Notes: generated by a model not told the origin, from the letters alone. A stretch of DNA of 64,000 bases from Algoriphagus lutimaris (GCF_017051705.1 NZ_JAFIDJ010000001.1:1703786-1767785), one strand, 5' to 3'. Counted from the stretch's first letter, positions 28,317-36,818 are shown. Numbers and translations are program-made.

Positions 28317-28444
28317 TGGATTTCTGTTAAATTTCGATCTAAATCCTGGCCTAGACTAGTGAATCCAAACGCCTTTTTCCAATGCCAAAAACAGAATTTC
28401 TCACTTTGCGGATGCCAAATGATTCTCAAAAAAAGTTCTCCCAT

Positions 28445-29125
28445 TTAATCTAATTCCTTTTGCATCTTAGACAGCTGTTCATTTAACTGCTTCAGCTGAT
28501 CCAAACTAGTTTGATACCCCTTGATTAATTGATTCAACAATACATCATATCCAAAGACGATATTTTCAAATTGAGGATCCTTTGAAAACTCAGTGGTAAT
28601 AGAGCTAAAATCACTAAATCGTACTTTCTCGAAAAAAAATGGAGTAACGTATTCATTGACATAATCCGAAAGGATCTGTTCAAGTTTGGTGGTTGTTTTA
28701 AAGGAATTGTAGGTATTGATTAAATTCTTTCTCAGTGTAACATCATGGATCAAATCAAATTCCCCAGATGCAGAAATATTCTCCATGGTGGTGGTAGAAG
28801 GGCTATAATTTGCCATCCCCATCATACTAGAAACCAAAGATTTAATCCTTACATCTTCATAATTTTTTGCAAGAAGAATTTCTTTGAGCGTATCTACCTC
28901 GTTTTTAATGGATTTGGAATAGTCCAAAGCTAATACAAGGTTCTCATAATTATCCTTATTTTCTTCAGAAAAGCTGCTCACATATTGCTTTTCCTCCTGA
29001 CTGGTTTTAATGGACTCGTTCCAATTATTCAATTTGAATGCGATCGTAATTCCAATAATCACTATCAACAGATCTACAAATTTTGAAGTCCAATCAAAAG
29101 GTATGTTCCATTTTTTCTTTCTCAT
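28445..29125 (-). CDS. DUF6090-type membrane-anchored protein
   Basis: 226 residues. After a basic N-terminus there is one transmembrane segment (FVDLLIVIIGITIAFKLNNWNE, about 16-37), the trademark of this Bacteroidota family (GI-F/I-AL-NNWNE). The rest is helical and soluble, with a coiled-coil C-terminus (LLNQLIKGYQTSLDQLKQLNEQLSKMQKEL). Function unknown. It stands downstream (same strand) of a broken membrane-protein gene. Confidence 0.82.
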   Translation of the reverse strand: MRKKKWNIPFDWTSKFVDLLIVIIGITIAFKLNNWNESIKTSQEEKQYVSSFSEENKDNYENLVLALDYSKSIKNEVDTLKEILLAKNYEDVRIKSLVSSMMGMANYSPSTTTMENISASGEFDLIHDVTLRKNLINTYNSFKTTTKLEQILSDYVNEYVTPFFFEKVRFSDFSSITTEFSKDPQFENIVFGYDVLLNQLIKGYQTSLDQLKQLNEQLSKMQKELD

Positions 29126-29172
29126 ACAAGAATTCTTCCTTCAAATGAATATAGGGTTCATTTTACAGTAAT

Positions 29173-29754
29173 TTATCCTAAGATACCATTTGCATGGCTT
29201 CTTTTTTTAAGTGATTTGATTCCAACTACGAATACCAAAATCAACAATATCAAAAAAAGAGTGTTGTCGTCATGCTTTTCACTATAGTGCATACCTTGGT
29301 CACTTTCATGGAAATTGAAGATAAATTGGGGACACTGTTCAACATGATCATGATACCAAAATTCTCCGCATAATCCGTCAATCCTGCAATGATGGGGAGG
29401 TAGCAGAGGTTAGATAAATAAGGAATTTAGTTTATTCAGTTTCTTTAAAAAATAACCCATTAACAGCCCATAACCTACACCAAAGAGAAATGGATAAATC
29501 ATGTCCCCTGGAAGTTGCATCGTCAAATAGATCTGCCTTCCTTGTTCTCCTAAGGTCTCAAATAGCTTCTTGATATATTCGGGACTATATCCCAAGGGCA
29601 TCATATCCAAGAGTTTCAATTCATTTGAAAAGAACATGGTTTTAGGATTCGTAATCCATAACATATTGGAATACAACAAATTAGTAAAAAAAAGCAGGAG
29701 TACTTTCTTGCCAGAAACATTCCGTTCTATGATCTCCCTTATTTTCCCATGCAT
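29173..29754 (-). pseudogene. Four-helix membrane protein gene with two compensating frameshifts
   Basis: Three adjacent frame segments join into one membrane protein of about 193 residues. Segment 1 starts at the ATG at 29754 (MHGKIREIIERNVSGKK) and hits a stop at 29410-29412. Segment 2 continues in the +1 frame (NLCYLPIIAGLTDYAENFG, then LNSVPNL and MTTTLFF) and stops at 29250-29252 inside a run of seven T. Segment 3 returns to the first frame (LILLILVFVVGIKSLKKR) and ends with TAA at 29173-29175. The pieces give four hydrophobic helices followed by a basic tail, as in a conserved Bacteroidota membrane protein I recall only by pattern. Two indels, one in a homopolymer, are required; base-calling errors are possible. 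Confidence 0.72.
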
Positions 29755-29965
29755 TAGTAGGTATTCAATGCATTGAAATAAAAAATTGATTGATTTAAAA
29801 TCCGTATTAGTGTGCTAAAATAGAAGATGTTTGATGCGGTTAAGAACTTAAGTTCAAAGTAAACTCCCATAAAAAGCGTTTAAAGGCACTCACTCATCGA
29901 TAAAAAGGAAAAGAAGCTCTAGCAAAAACTGAAAAACCTCCAATTATTAAGTTGATAGGTTAACT

Positions 29966-30937
29966 CTATTCAACCTTAACCACTAATTTCCCTTTTGCTT
30001 TATTGTCTTCCATGTATTGATGGGCTTTTGCAACTTCATCTAATTGAAATATCCTATCAATCCTTAATTGGATAGTTCCCTTTTCCACATCATCAATAAA
30101 TTCCTGAAGCAGATTTTTAGAAAGATTATCTGATTCACCCATATACACAGTAAGCCTACCTAGTGATGGAATATCCCCCATAGGAGTAAACTCTTTGATA
30201 GTCCATTCATTTCCTAATATTCCAGTCATACAAACCATTCCTTTAGGCGCAATACATTTCAAAGAATCCTTCAAAGTTCTGGTCCCGATTAACTCCAGTA
30301 CTTTATCAACGCCTCGGGGATAAATCTTTCTGACTTGATCCTTTACAGTTCCTTCGTCCAAAATGACATGGTCAACTCCATTATCTAGCAGGGCCTGCTT
30401 CTTTTCAGAATTTCTAGTAGTCGATAGTACAGTCAACCCTTTTGCTTTGGCAAGTTGACAGGCTAACATTCCAATGGATGAAGTTCCTCCACGAATTAAA
30501 AGGGTTTCGCCCTTTTGGATTTCAAGTGCCTGATTAAGAGATCCAGATACTGTCTGAAACATTTCTGGAATTGCTCCAAGGGTCCCCCAATCCAAACTAC
30601 TGGAAAAAGGAAAAATTATTTCTAATGGTGCCATGGTAAATTCTGCATAGCCACCATCAAAAAATCTTCCCATTCCTCCCATGATTGCTGCCACTTGCTG
30701 TCCTTTTTCATAGGTGTTTGAAGGATCTTCCTCCACCACTCCTACACATTCAATTCCTTGTATCCGTGGAAATTCAACTCCTGGAGAATCACCACGTCTT
30801 GTGAATAACTCAGACCTATTCAGGCCAAAAGCCTTTACCTTTATTAAAACCCAACCTGGTTTTACTTGGGGTGTAGAGATCTCTTGAATTTCAATAACCT
30901 CAGGACTTCCGGCTTTAGTGGTGATAGCTGCTTTCAT
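29966..30937 (-). CDS. Zinc-free MDR family oxidoreductase (quinone reductase-like)
   Basis: 323 residues. The GroES-like domain (1-120) includes FGLNRSELFTRRGDSPGVEFPRIQG; the Rossmann domain has GETLLIRGGTSSIGMLACQLAKAKG (dinucleotide site) and STTRNSEKK. The Cys/His zinc ligands of alcohol dehydrogenases are missing, which puts it with NADPH:quinone oxidoreductases and related enoyl reductases. The natural substrate is unknown; detoxification of reactive carbonyls or quinones is a typical role. Monocistronic. Confidence 0.88.
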   Translation of the reverse strand: MKAAITTKAGSPEVIEIQEISTPQVKPGWVLIKVKAFGLNRSELFTRRGDSPGVEFPRIQGIECVGVVEEDPSNTYEKGQQVAAIMGGMGRFFDGGYAEFTMAPLEIIFPFSSSLDWGTLGAIPEMFQTVSGSLNQALEIQKGETLLIRGGTSSIGMLACQLAKAKGLTVLSTTRNSEKKQALLDNGVDHVILDEGTVKDQVRKIYPRGVDKVLELIGTRTLKDSLKCIAPKGMVCMTGILGNEWTIKEFTPMGDIPSLGRLTVYMGESDNLSKNLLQEFIDDVEKGTIQLRIDRIFQLDEVAKAHQYMEDNKAKGKLVVKVE

Positions 30938-31298
30938 TTTTTTATTTCATAGGTCAGATACGTAGCCAAGCTTATTGTAAAATTACATTGGCATCTTCCG
31001 TCTTTCCGCATCGGTCTACTTACAAATGTTGAACTATTCACCTTTCAGTTGTTAAAAAACAAGTTTTTATAAGTATAGAAATCATTATCAATTTGCCAGA
31101 TCAATTTGATTAGAGTGCAGATTTACGGAATAAACTTTATGCTTCTTTATTTCTAATTTATACATTTCCCGCTATACTATTTAAGTTCCATGATTCCTTC
31201 TTGTACAAACTTAATTTATCAGGGATCTACATTAAGATGAATCTTTTAATTTTGGGTCAAATATTAATGTTTAAAAAACAACTCGTAAAATTCTTGTG
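30938..31298 (+). promoter_or_regulatory. Intergenic region with a -7 box (TAATTTTG) before a lipoprotein gene
   Basis: About 360 bp of AT-rich DNA without a credible gene. TAATTTTG at 31247-31254 matches the Bacteroidota -7 consensus TAnnTTTG exactly; a convincing -33 TTTG was not found at 17-23 bp. Transcription would start near 31262. Confidence 0.35.
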
Positions 31299-31760
31299 AT
31301 GAGCAATAACCGATATTTCAAAACGACTTTATTAACTTTTTTCTCAATTGTTATAGCAATTACTTTTGGGTGTAATTCTGAAGATAATGATCCTACTCAA
31401 TCTATTCAATTAACTATTAATGGAACTGTGATTTTTGAAGATGGAGATGATTTTTTTGGAGACATTGATGGTGACTTTATTGGTAATGGTGGAAGTGGAA
31501 AAAGAACATTTCTTTGGCAAAACTCATTGAATACTGCTGATTATAATGCTGATATAACATCCTCCATAGGAGGTTTTTTTGAAATGGAAGTTAAAGATGC
31601 TGATGGAAAAATTGTATTAAATAAATCTTTACAAGGAGGTGTTGAACCGGATTCATTTTCTGGTGTAACCACAAGTGGAACACCTGGAATTTGGTCAGTA
31701 ACTATTACTCTAACCTCGTTCAACGGAGATGGAAGTTTTTCCTTAAGTGAAGGTGATTAG
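31299..31760 (+). CDS. Hypothetical lipoprotein
   Basis: 153 residues from the ATG at 31299 (a GTG one codon earlier is possible). It has a lipoprotein signal peptide with ITFGC (Cys25) followed by acidic residues (NSEDNDPTQ), favouring export to the outer membrane or surface. The mature part is beta-rich and small-residue rich (LTINGTVIFEDGDDF, GGSGKRTFLWQNSL, SGTPGIWSVTITLTSFNGDGSFSLSEGD), compatible with an Ig- or C2-like sandwich. Its codon use is AT-rich compared with flanking genes. No family recognised. Confidence 0.75.
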   Translation: MSNNRYFKTTLLTFFSIVIAITFGCNSEDNDPTQSIQLTINGTVIFEDGDDFFGDIDGDFIGNGGSGKRTFLWQNSLNTADYNADITSSIGGFFEMEVKDADGKIVLNKSLQGGVEPDSFSGVTTSGTPGIWSVTITLTSFNGDGSFSLSEGD

Positions 31761-31836
31761 TCAGTATATGCCTTTCCCTCTCCATCGAGTTAAACTTCGC
31801 TTATTTACTTTTAAGACTTATATTTAGTAGTGCTTT

Positions 31837-31860
31837 TAGCATGATCAGTGAAACATGCTA
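31837..31860 (+). repeat. Hairpin 3' of the lipoprotein gene
   Basis: TAGCATG (31837-31843) and CATGCTA (31854-31860) can pair with a 10-nt loop. It lies 77 bases after the lipoprotein stop. Without a T-run it is at best a weak terminator. Confidence 0.35.
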
Positions 31861-31920
31861 CTTAATTGCATATTGGAATAAAACTTTTTTGATTTAATAA
31901 TCACCCCATACAGTCTCCAA

Positions 31921-32065
31921 ACCCTGATTATCCGACAACAAACGACAACAAACGGATACAAACGACTAACTCCCGACTCTACCCCATGCCATCCCCCAAC
32001 TTTGGCTTATCGATTTTCCTCTAGCGAAATCACAAATCAATTTTTTACACAAAACAATACACATT
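31921..32065 (+). repeat. Duplicated upstream block with four 10-bp iteron-like units (copy 1)
   Basis: GACAACAAAC (31934), GACAACAAAC (31944), GGATACAAAC (31954) and a degenerate GACTAACTCC (31964) follow each other without spacers. The block continues to the ssb start and is repeated almost base for base at 40290-40432. The 10-bp period puts each unit on the same helical face, suggesting a multi-subunit protein site. Function unknown. Confidence 0.75.
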
Positions 32066-32455
32066 ATGAACACGCTAAGAAACAGAGTACAGTTGATCGG
32101 ACGTTTAGGATCCAAAGTAGAAATCAAAAATCTAGATGGTAACAAAACAGTCGGAAAGGTATTCCTAGCTACCAATGAATACTACAAAAATCAAAAAGGT
32201 GAGCGAGTAGAAGATACCACCTGGCACAACTTGGTTGCCTGGGGTAAGCAAGCACAACTATTGGAAAAGTATACTGATAAGGGGTCAGAAATCGCCATCG
32301 AAGGCAAGCTCAGTAATCGCTCCTATGAAGACAAGGAGGGTAACAAGCGGTATGTGACTGAGGTGATCGTCCAAAACATTTTGTTAATGGGCGATAGAAA
32401 AGCAACAGTTTCCGCAGAAGCTGAAGAAGAAACAGAGGATGATTTACCATTCTAA
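32066..32455 (+). CDS. ssb: Single-stranded DNA-binding protein (copy 1)
   Basis: 129 residues. OB fold begins MNTLRNRVQLIGRLGSKVEI and includes TTWHNLVAWGKQAQLLEKY and GSEIAIEGKLSNRSYEDKEGNKRY, the single-strand-binding strands with conserved aromatic residues. The linker is short (about 112-120) and the acidic tip ends DDLPF, the partner-binding tail. It differs from copy 2 at only four positions in the first 111 residues (29, 33, 67, 87); most differences are in the linker. Length is that of the short Bacteroidota SSB. The upstream block is also duplicated. Confidence 0.95.
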   Translation: MNTLRNRVQLIGRLGSKVEIKNLDGNKTVGKVFLATNEYYKNQKGERVEDTTWHNLVAWGKQAQLLEKYTDKGSEIAIEGKLSNRSYEDKEGNKRYVTEVIVQNILLMGDRKATVSAEAEEETEDDLPF

Positions 32456-32477
32456 AATTGACTTCTGTTCTAAAACT

Positions 32478-32514
32478 AAAACCGGGAGAAGAATATTTTT
32501 TTTCCGGTTTTTTT
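32478..32514 (+). terminator. Terminator after ssb copy 1
   Basis: AAAACCGG (32478-32485) and CCGGTTTT (32504-32511) form the stem; the T-run extends to 32514. It differs completely from the terminator of ssb copy 2. Confidence 0.85.
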
Positions 32515-32549
32515 AATTGAATTAGAAATAGGTCTGTGACGAAATAAAG

Positions 32550-32677
32550 TCGCTTCACTCCTGAAATACGCTTCGCTGAAATATTGTCTCTTGTACAGGC
32601 CGAGATATGCTTCGTTGAGATACACCTTTGGCGAGAAAAAGTCACTTCGCTCCTGAAAAACGTCTGCGGCGAAATAT
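32550..32677. repeat. Degenerate direct repeats with TACGC-centred units
   Basis: Two approximately 36-bp stretches starting GTCGCTTCACTCCTGAAA (32550) and GTCACTTCGCTCCTGAAA (32641) are related. Within the region, GAAATACGCTTCGCTGAAA (32563), GAGATATGCTTCGTTGAGA (32602) and GAAAAACGTCTGCGGCGAAA (32655) are variants of one unit of about 22 bp. Related units occur at 35046 and 40911. No open frame covers them; the gap 32515-32894 has no gene. Confidence 0.6.
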
Positions 32678-32802
32678 CTAGGCTTTAGCCATATCTTAAA
32701 ATATCTGCCTGAAGGGCTATCTTCATATAAAAGATATGCATCGCGAGATTTAGCCTACTAGGGAGGCTGAGTTACCTGTATGTAGACAGAAACAAAACCC
32801 AC

Positions 32803-32886
32803 TATTTCACCGATCGAAGCGAGGTATATTTCTAAAGTATTTCCACCTTATTTCCTATTTCGCACTTCAGACTACGTACTTCTCAC
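32803..32886 (-). repeat. Heptad GAARTAN repeat tract (A) downstream of the ATP-grasp gene
   Basis: On the minus strand this reads as degenerate 7-mers (GAAGTAC, GAAGTGC, GAAATAG, GAAATAA, GAAATAC) and then an ACCTCGCTTCG/GGTGAAATA segment. About 67 bp of it recur with few changes at 35082-35149. It starts 9 bases after the stop codon of the ATP-grasp gene. Confidence 0.65.
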
Positions 32887-32894
32887 AACCCTTT

Positions 32895-34022
32895 TCACCG
32901 ATTTCTAAAATTCTGATAGTATTCCAGAGTTTCTCCTACGATGGTTGGTAAAGGATCCTTCGCTATGAACTCCAAAAATGAATTATCGAAGTTTAAACTC
33001 TTTTGATTTTTAAACATCTTCTTCCAAGTCATTTTAACGGCTGGCCCTGACCTCACCACAATTTTATCCGCAAGTTTAATGGTTGGAAGTTCTACACCTA
33101 AAGCTGTTAAACAAGCAAGGTATGGGAAATTGACACCTGCAAAAACAGAAGCTGTCACACTGGCCCAAAACCGAGGGTTCATCTCTATTAGCTTGGCCCG
33201 CTTCTCCACTTCATCATACCTTAAATCTATATGTACAATACCGGACCAATTGAATTTTTCGACCAGATCTTTTACAATTGACAAAATCTCCTCATGGTTC
33301 TTAAATTCCAATCCATAAGGCCAAGGATAATCTGCTGAGTATTTGATGCTTTTTTGAATGGTATATGCAAGTATTTCACCTTTCTCCCCTAACAAACTAC
33401 AGTCAATATCATACCCTTTGATGTAATCCTGAACGATCAAGTCCATTCTATGATCAAACTCGGAATACCATGCTCGGAATTGATCATTATTCTCAAATAT
33501 TTCAATCCCTTTCCCTCCCCATCCTACCCTTGGTTTTACGATGATAGGAAAACTAATTTTTGAAACCACCTCTTCCAAACTCTCACCTGGGCTGAAGAGT
33601 AAGGTTTCCGGATGGGCAATGTTTTTCTCTTTCAGCCAACGAGAAAGTAACCATTTGTCATCCGCTATATCAAATGACTTAATTTCCGGAGTCGTTATGT
33701 TAGCTATTACTTTGGAAAATGTTCCTTTTTTTTCAACGATTAAACGGACAGCCCGAACTCCTACAGGTAACAAAACATCTGCCTTAGTCTTTTCTAAAGC
33801 ATTCATTATCCCCTCCAAATAACATTCATTATCTCCAAAAGGAAAATGAATAAACTTCTTCACATAACGGGAAAATCGAATAGGGGCATATTTGCGTTCA
33901 GATATCACAAATACTTGGATATTCTTCACTTCTGCCAGACACCTAACCACAGAGAGTGCATTGGCTTCATCACCATCTGGAATCAAAACAGAAAATGAGG
34001 AAGATTTCGATTTTTTGTTCAT
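32895..34022 (-). CDS. ATP-grasp domain protein (carbamoyl-phosphate synthase large-subunit-like)
   Basis: 375 residues. The N-terminal pre-grasp domain (VLIPDGDEANALSVVRCLA, then SRYVKKFIHFP) precedes an ATP-grasp core: SFPIIVKPRVGWGGKGIEIFEN (ATP Lys and Gly loop, about 155-177), VQDYIKGYDIDCSLLGEKGEIL, and LIEMNPRFWASVTASVFAGVNFP (Mg-binding Glu-Asn-Pro-Arg). The family ligates a carboxylate to an amine or thiol; stand-alone members often modify peptides or cell-surface compounds. No substrate gene is adjacent. AT-rich and no close neighbours on its strand. Confidence 0.85.
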   Translation of the reverse strand: MNKKSKSSSFSVLIPDGDEANALSVVRCLAEVKNIQVFVISERKYAPIRFSRYVKKFIHFPFGDNECYLEGIMNALEKTKADVLLPVGVRAVRLIVEKKGTFSKVIANITTPEIKSFDIADDKWLLSRWLKEKNIAHPETLLFSPGESLEEVVSKISFPIIVKPRVGWGGKGIEIFENNDQFRAWYSEFDHRMDLIVQDYIKGYDIDCSLLGEKGEILAYTIQKSIKYSADYPWPYGLEFKNHEEILSIVKDLVEKFNWSGIVHIDLRYDEVEKRAKLIEMNPRFWASVTASVFAGVNFPYLACLTALGVELPTIKLADKIVVRSGPAVKMTWKKMFKNQKSLNFDNSFLEFIAKDPLPTIVGETLEYYQNFRNR

Positions 34023-34228
34023 CTAGCTTAAATAAGTTTCTTGAAAGGAATTCTTTCCCATCAATAAAGATTTTCAATCTGGAACTCTAAAAAGTTAACC
34101 TAAAAGTCAATTAATTTAATAAGTTAATAATAAAATTAAAAGCAATTCAAATCATGATTTCTTAAAAAAATATATTTTAAATACAATTTTTTACCCTTCA
34201 AACTCTAAAAGTTCATCGATATTAAATA
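34023..34228. other. AT-rich intergenic spacer without recognisable feature
   Basis: 205 bp between the membrane-protein gene and the ATP-grasp gene; strongly AT-rich, with no frame, hairpin with T-run or repeat that I can support. Confidence 0.5.
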
Positions 34229-34897
34229 CTAAGCTTCATGCTTTAGTTTATTGTAAGAGGTTCGGGCGAAGTAAACAAACCAACTGATAATCCCTATGAA
34301 TTTGAGTCCATCTTCAAATAAATAAGTCTCTTTTACAGTAAAACCTAGCGTAAGGATTACGTCTGTAATTACAGATCCTGTCATGGATAGAAAAGCAAGA
34401 AGGAATAATAAATAATCTGATTCTTTAATGATTTCCCGAAAAAGATAGAAAAGAGCTAAAACATAAAACCCGTAAAAGAGATAGAGAAATTTTTCACTGA
34501 TGTGTAAAAAATAGGGAATGATCACATCATGCATTAAAAACAAATCATCCACCAAAAAGAATGCAGTTAATATTCCCGAATAAAAGAAAAATTGCATCAC
34601 CTTTTTCGGTTTCCCATAGTCTTTGGCAAGTTTCGCTGAAAAGAAAAGGATGGCAGCTGTAAAACACCAAAAAATCACTCCAATGTTGGACAAAAGCCCT
34701 ATATAAAATTCCACCTCTGCATTGGGCTCATGCCAAAGCGTTTGGATGGCATCTCTTGAAAGGTATCCAAAACTGACTCCATTCATTTTCCCAACAGTAA
34801 ATATTACCCATAAAAGAGCGATGGTTGGGACAAAAATTTTGAGCAATAGAAAGAATGACTCCTTCTTAAAAAGTGTTTTAAAGGTCAAATAATTCAA
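34229..34897 (-). CDS. Hypothetical polytopic membrane protein
   Basis: 222 residues with about six hydrophobic helices (near 17-37, 65-87, 100-120, 124-150, 158-180, 192-212) and no signal peptide. An FFLVDDLFLMHDVIIPYFLHISEKF stretch between helices contains Asp and His residues within the membrane region, an unusual feature that could bind a metal or a quinone. I do not recognise the family. It lies between the ATP-grasp gene and the photolyase operon, all on the minus strand. Confidence 0.7.
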   Translation of the reverse strand: MNYLTFKTLFKKESFFLLLKIFVPTIALLWVIFTVGKMNGVSFGYLSRDAIQTLWHEPNAEVEFYIGLLSNIGVIFWCFTAAILFFSAKLAKDYGKPKKVMQFFFYSGILTAFFLVDDLFLMHDVIIPYFLHISEKFLYLFYGFYVLALFYLFREIIKESDYLLFLLAFLSMTGSVITDVILTLGFTVKETYLFEDGLKFIGIISWFVYFARTSYNKLKHEA

Positions 34898-35209
34898 AAC
34901 AAAAAAGACTTAATTAAACAATACCTATAATTTAGTTCATTTAAATAGTAAAATGATTAACACATATGACTTAATTTAAAATTAAAGTCATTATATATCA
35001 AAAATCTTGATCAAAGAGATGCGTTTCAGGAATTACTACTACGCTGAGATACGCCTGCGGTGAGAAAGAAATGATTTCCAATATTTCACCAAGCGAAGTG
35101 AGGTAAATTTCTAAAGTATTTCCACCCTATTTCCTATTTCGCACTTCATACTTGGAACTAGTACTTCTTACTCTTAATTTCCAACTTCGTATTTCGTACT
35201 TCTGACTTC
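34898..35209. repeat. Gene-free region with a TACGC unit and heptad tract (B)
   Basis: The first part is AT-rich with no feature. At 35046-35067 there is a unit GAGATACGCCTGCGGTGAGA related to those at 32563-32677. From 35082 to 35214 the minus strand carries degenerate heptads (GAAGTCA, GAAGTAC, GAAATAC, GAAGTTG, GAAATTA) that begin at the stop codon of the photolyase gene and end in the same ACCTC-CTTCG-GGTGAAATA block as tract A. Confidence 0.65.
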
Positions 35210-36688
35210 TCACTTTAACTTTTCCAAAAACCCTTCTGCATTCTTCAAATGATCTTCTTTCTTTTCTTTTCCCATTCGCTCCCAAGAATAAAATAGCATA
35301 GAGATGCGTGGATTGGATTTAAAAAAGTCTTGATGTTCATCAATAAATCTCCAGAATAGCCCATCCCAAACCTTTTCCCAGTCCCCTTTGGGATAATCGC
35401 TCATTTTTTTCAAATAATTAGAGCCTCCGATATAAGGTTTTGTTGCAAAAAGTCCCCCATCCGCAAATTGGCTCATTCCATAAACATTTGGCACCATGAC
35501 CCAATCATAAGCATCTATAAACAACTCCATAAACCATCGGTATACTTCATCAGGATCAAATTCACAGAGCAACATGAAATTTCCCAAAATCATTAATCGC
35601 TCAATATGATGGCAATAGCCTGTATTTAGAACCTTTTTGATGGTTTGATCAATGGGATCTATGCCTGTAGTTCCATCATAAAAACTAGGAGGAATCGTTC
35701 GTTTAAATCCCCAGAAGTTCCTCGTTCTTGAAAAGTTTCCCTTACATTCATACATCCCACGAATAAATTCCCTCCAGCCTATAATCTGTCGTACAAATCC
35801 TTCGGTAGAGTTAATGGGTACATTCTCTTTTTTTGAAAATTCAAGACTCTTTTCGATGACCTCATCTGGCAACAATAAACCTACATTGATCAAGGGGGAT
35901 AACAAACTATGATTCAGAAATGACTCCTCTTTGACAATGGCGTCTTCATAAGCCCCAAACTCGTGAAATCTGTTCATCAAGAACTGATCTAACCATTCTG
36001 TGGCTTGTTTTTGATCAATAGGGTAAAAAGGTTGTTTGCTTAATTTCCCAGGATTTTCTCCAAAATACTTCTGGGTATAAACCAAAGCTTCCTTCCAAGA
36101 TTCAGAAGCATCCGGAAACTTTATTAAAGGAGGAGTTTTTCCTTTAGGATATTTCTTTCGATTTTCTGTGTCATAGGTCCAACTCCCCCCTTCAGGCTCT
36201 TGATCCTTATCCAAGAGAATTCTTCTATCCTTTCGCTGCTGTTTATAAAAAGCAGTCTGGAAAAATGATTTTTTATTTGGCTTGAAAAATATCGAAAGTT
36301 CATCCTTGTTATTTAAAAACGCTGGATTTTCATATAGGACCAATTCACAGGACTTTGCCATTTCCTTTAATCTCTTCTCCAACCAATTGTCAACGGGGTC
36401 CAAGCAATAAATCTTTGTTATCTTTTTCTCTTGAATTTCTTTACTGAAATTTCTGATATCTGAGAGCTTTGAAGGACTTTCAATATAATGAACGATTAGT
36501 CCCTTCTTTTCCAACAAATCTTGGTATGCTTTCATGGATGCCCTATGAAATGCCAATTTCTGTTGATGGAATCGGTATTGCTTAAAAAATAAAAACTCTT
36601 CTATCAGATAAATTTCATTTCCATTTTCCAACAAAGGGGAAGACGAGAAAAGTTGGTGGGGAAATATAAGATTAATGGTTTTTTCCAT
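35210..36688 (-). CDS. Cryptochrome/photolyase family protein (COG3046 type) without Fe-S cysteines
   Basis: 492 residues from the ATG at 36688 (an upstream GTG at 36715 is possible). The N-terminal alpha/beta domain ([14 protein letters not shown], ...LIVHYIESP) and the helical FAD domain ([59 protein letters not shown]) match the FeS-type bacterial cryptochrome/photolyase group. In cluster-containing members MSDY is followed by C-x2-C and a later CPFN; here it is [20 protein letters not shown], so those ligands are absent. It may repair (6-4) lesions or act as a sensor. Its start lies within the 3' end of the DUF2256 gene. Confidence 0.9.
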   Translation of the reverse strand: MEKTINLIFPHQLFSSSPLLENGNEIYLIEEFLFFKQYRFHQQKLAFHRASMKAYQDLLEKKGLIVHYIESPSKLSDIRNFSKEIQEKKITKIYCLDPVDNWLEKRLKEMAKSCELVLYENPAFLNNKDELSIFFKPNKKSFFQTAFYKQQRKDRRILLDKDQEPEGGSWTYDTENRKKYPKGKTPPLIKFPDASESWKEALVYTQKYFGENPGKLSKQPFYPIDQKQATEWLDQFLMNRFHEFGAYEDAIVKEESFLNHSLLSPLINVGLLLPDEVIEKSLEFSKKENVPINSTEGFVRQIIGWREFIRGMYECKGNFSRTRNFWGFKRTIPPSFYDGTTGIDPIDQTIKKVLNTGYCHHIERLMILGNFMLLCEFDPDEVYRWFMELFIDAYDWVMVPNVYGMSQFADGGLFATKPYIGGSNYLKKMSDYPKGDWEKVWDGLFWRFIDEHQDFFKSNPRISMLFYSWERMGKEKKEDHLKNAEGFLEKLK

Positions 36689-36818
36689 GGTGCTTGTTTC
36701 TTCTACAGCGTTCACTGCAGTAGTTTACTTCCTCCCAATTCTTCTCCCATTTCTTTCTCCAGGAGAAGGGTCGGTTGCAGACCGGACAAATCTTTGTAGG
36801 CAAATCCGATTTTTTCAT
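36672..36818 (-). CDS. DUF2256 small zinc-ribbon protein
   Basis: A 48-residue gene too short for routine ORF calling. It reads [20 protein letters not shown], then a basic Trp-rich stretch ([11 protein letters not shown]) and [17 protein letters not shown]. The four ligands Cys11-x2-Cys14 and Cys38-x3-Cys42 form a zinc ribbon, and the pattern is that of DUF2256, a family found beside or fused to cryptochrome/photolyase genes. Its ATG overlaps the flavin reductase stop (ATGA at 36815-36818) and its 3' end overlaps the cryptochrome start by 17 bases, so all three are translationally linked. Confidence 0.88.
   Translation of the reverse strand: MKKSDLPTKICPVCNRPFSWRKKWEKNWEEVNYCSERCRRNKHHGKNH

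Noticed and set aside
30938-31298. Remnant of a regulator before the quinone reductase gene
   Set aside because: Fragments such as SRPMRKDGRCQC were seen but are too short and lack a recognisable family.
31934-31973. CRISPR-like repeats before ssb
   Set aside because: Units are 10 bp and contiguous with no spacers; no cas genes.
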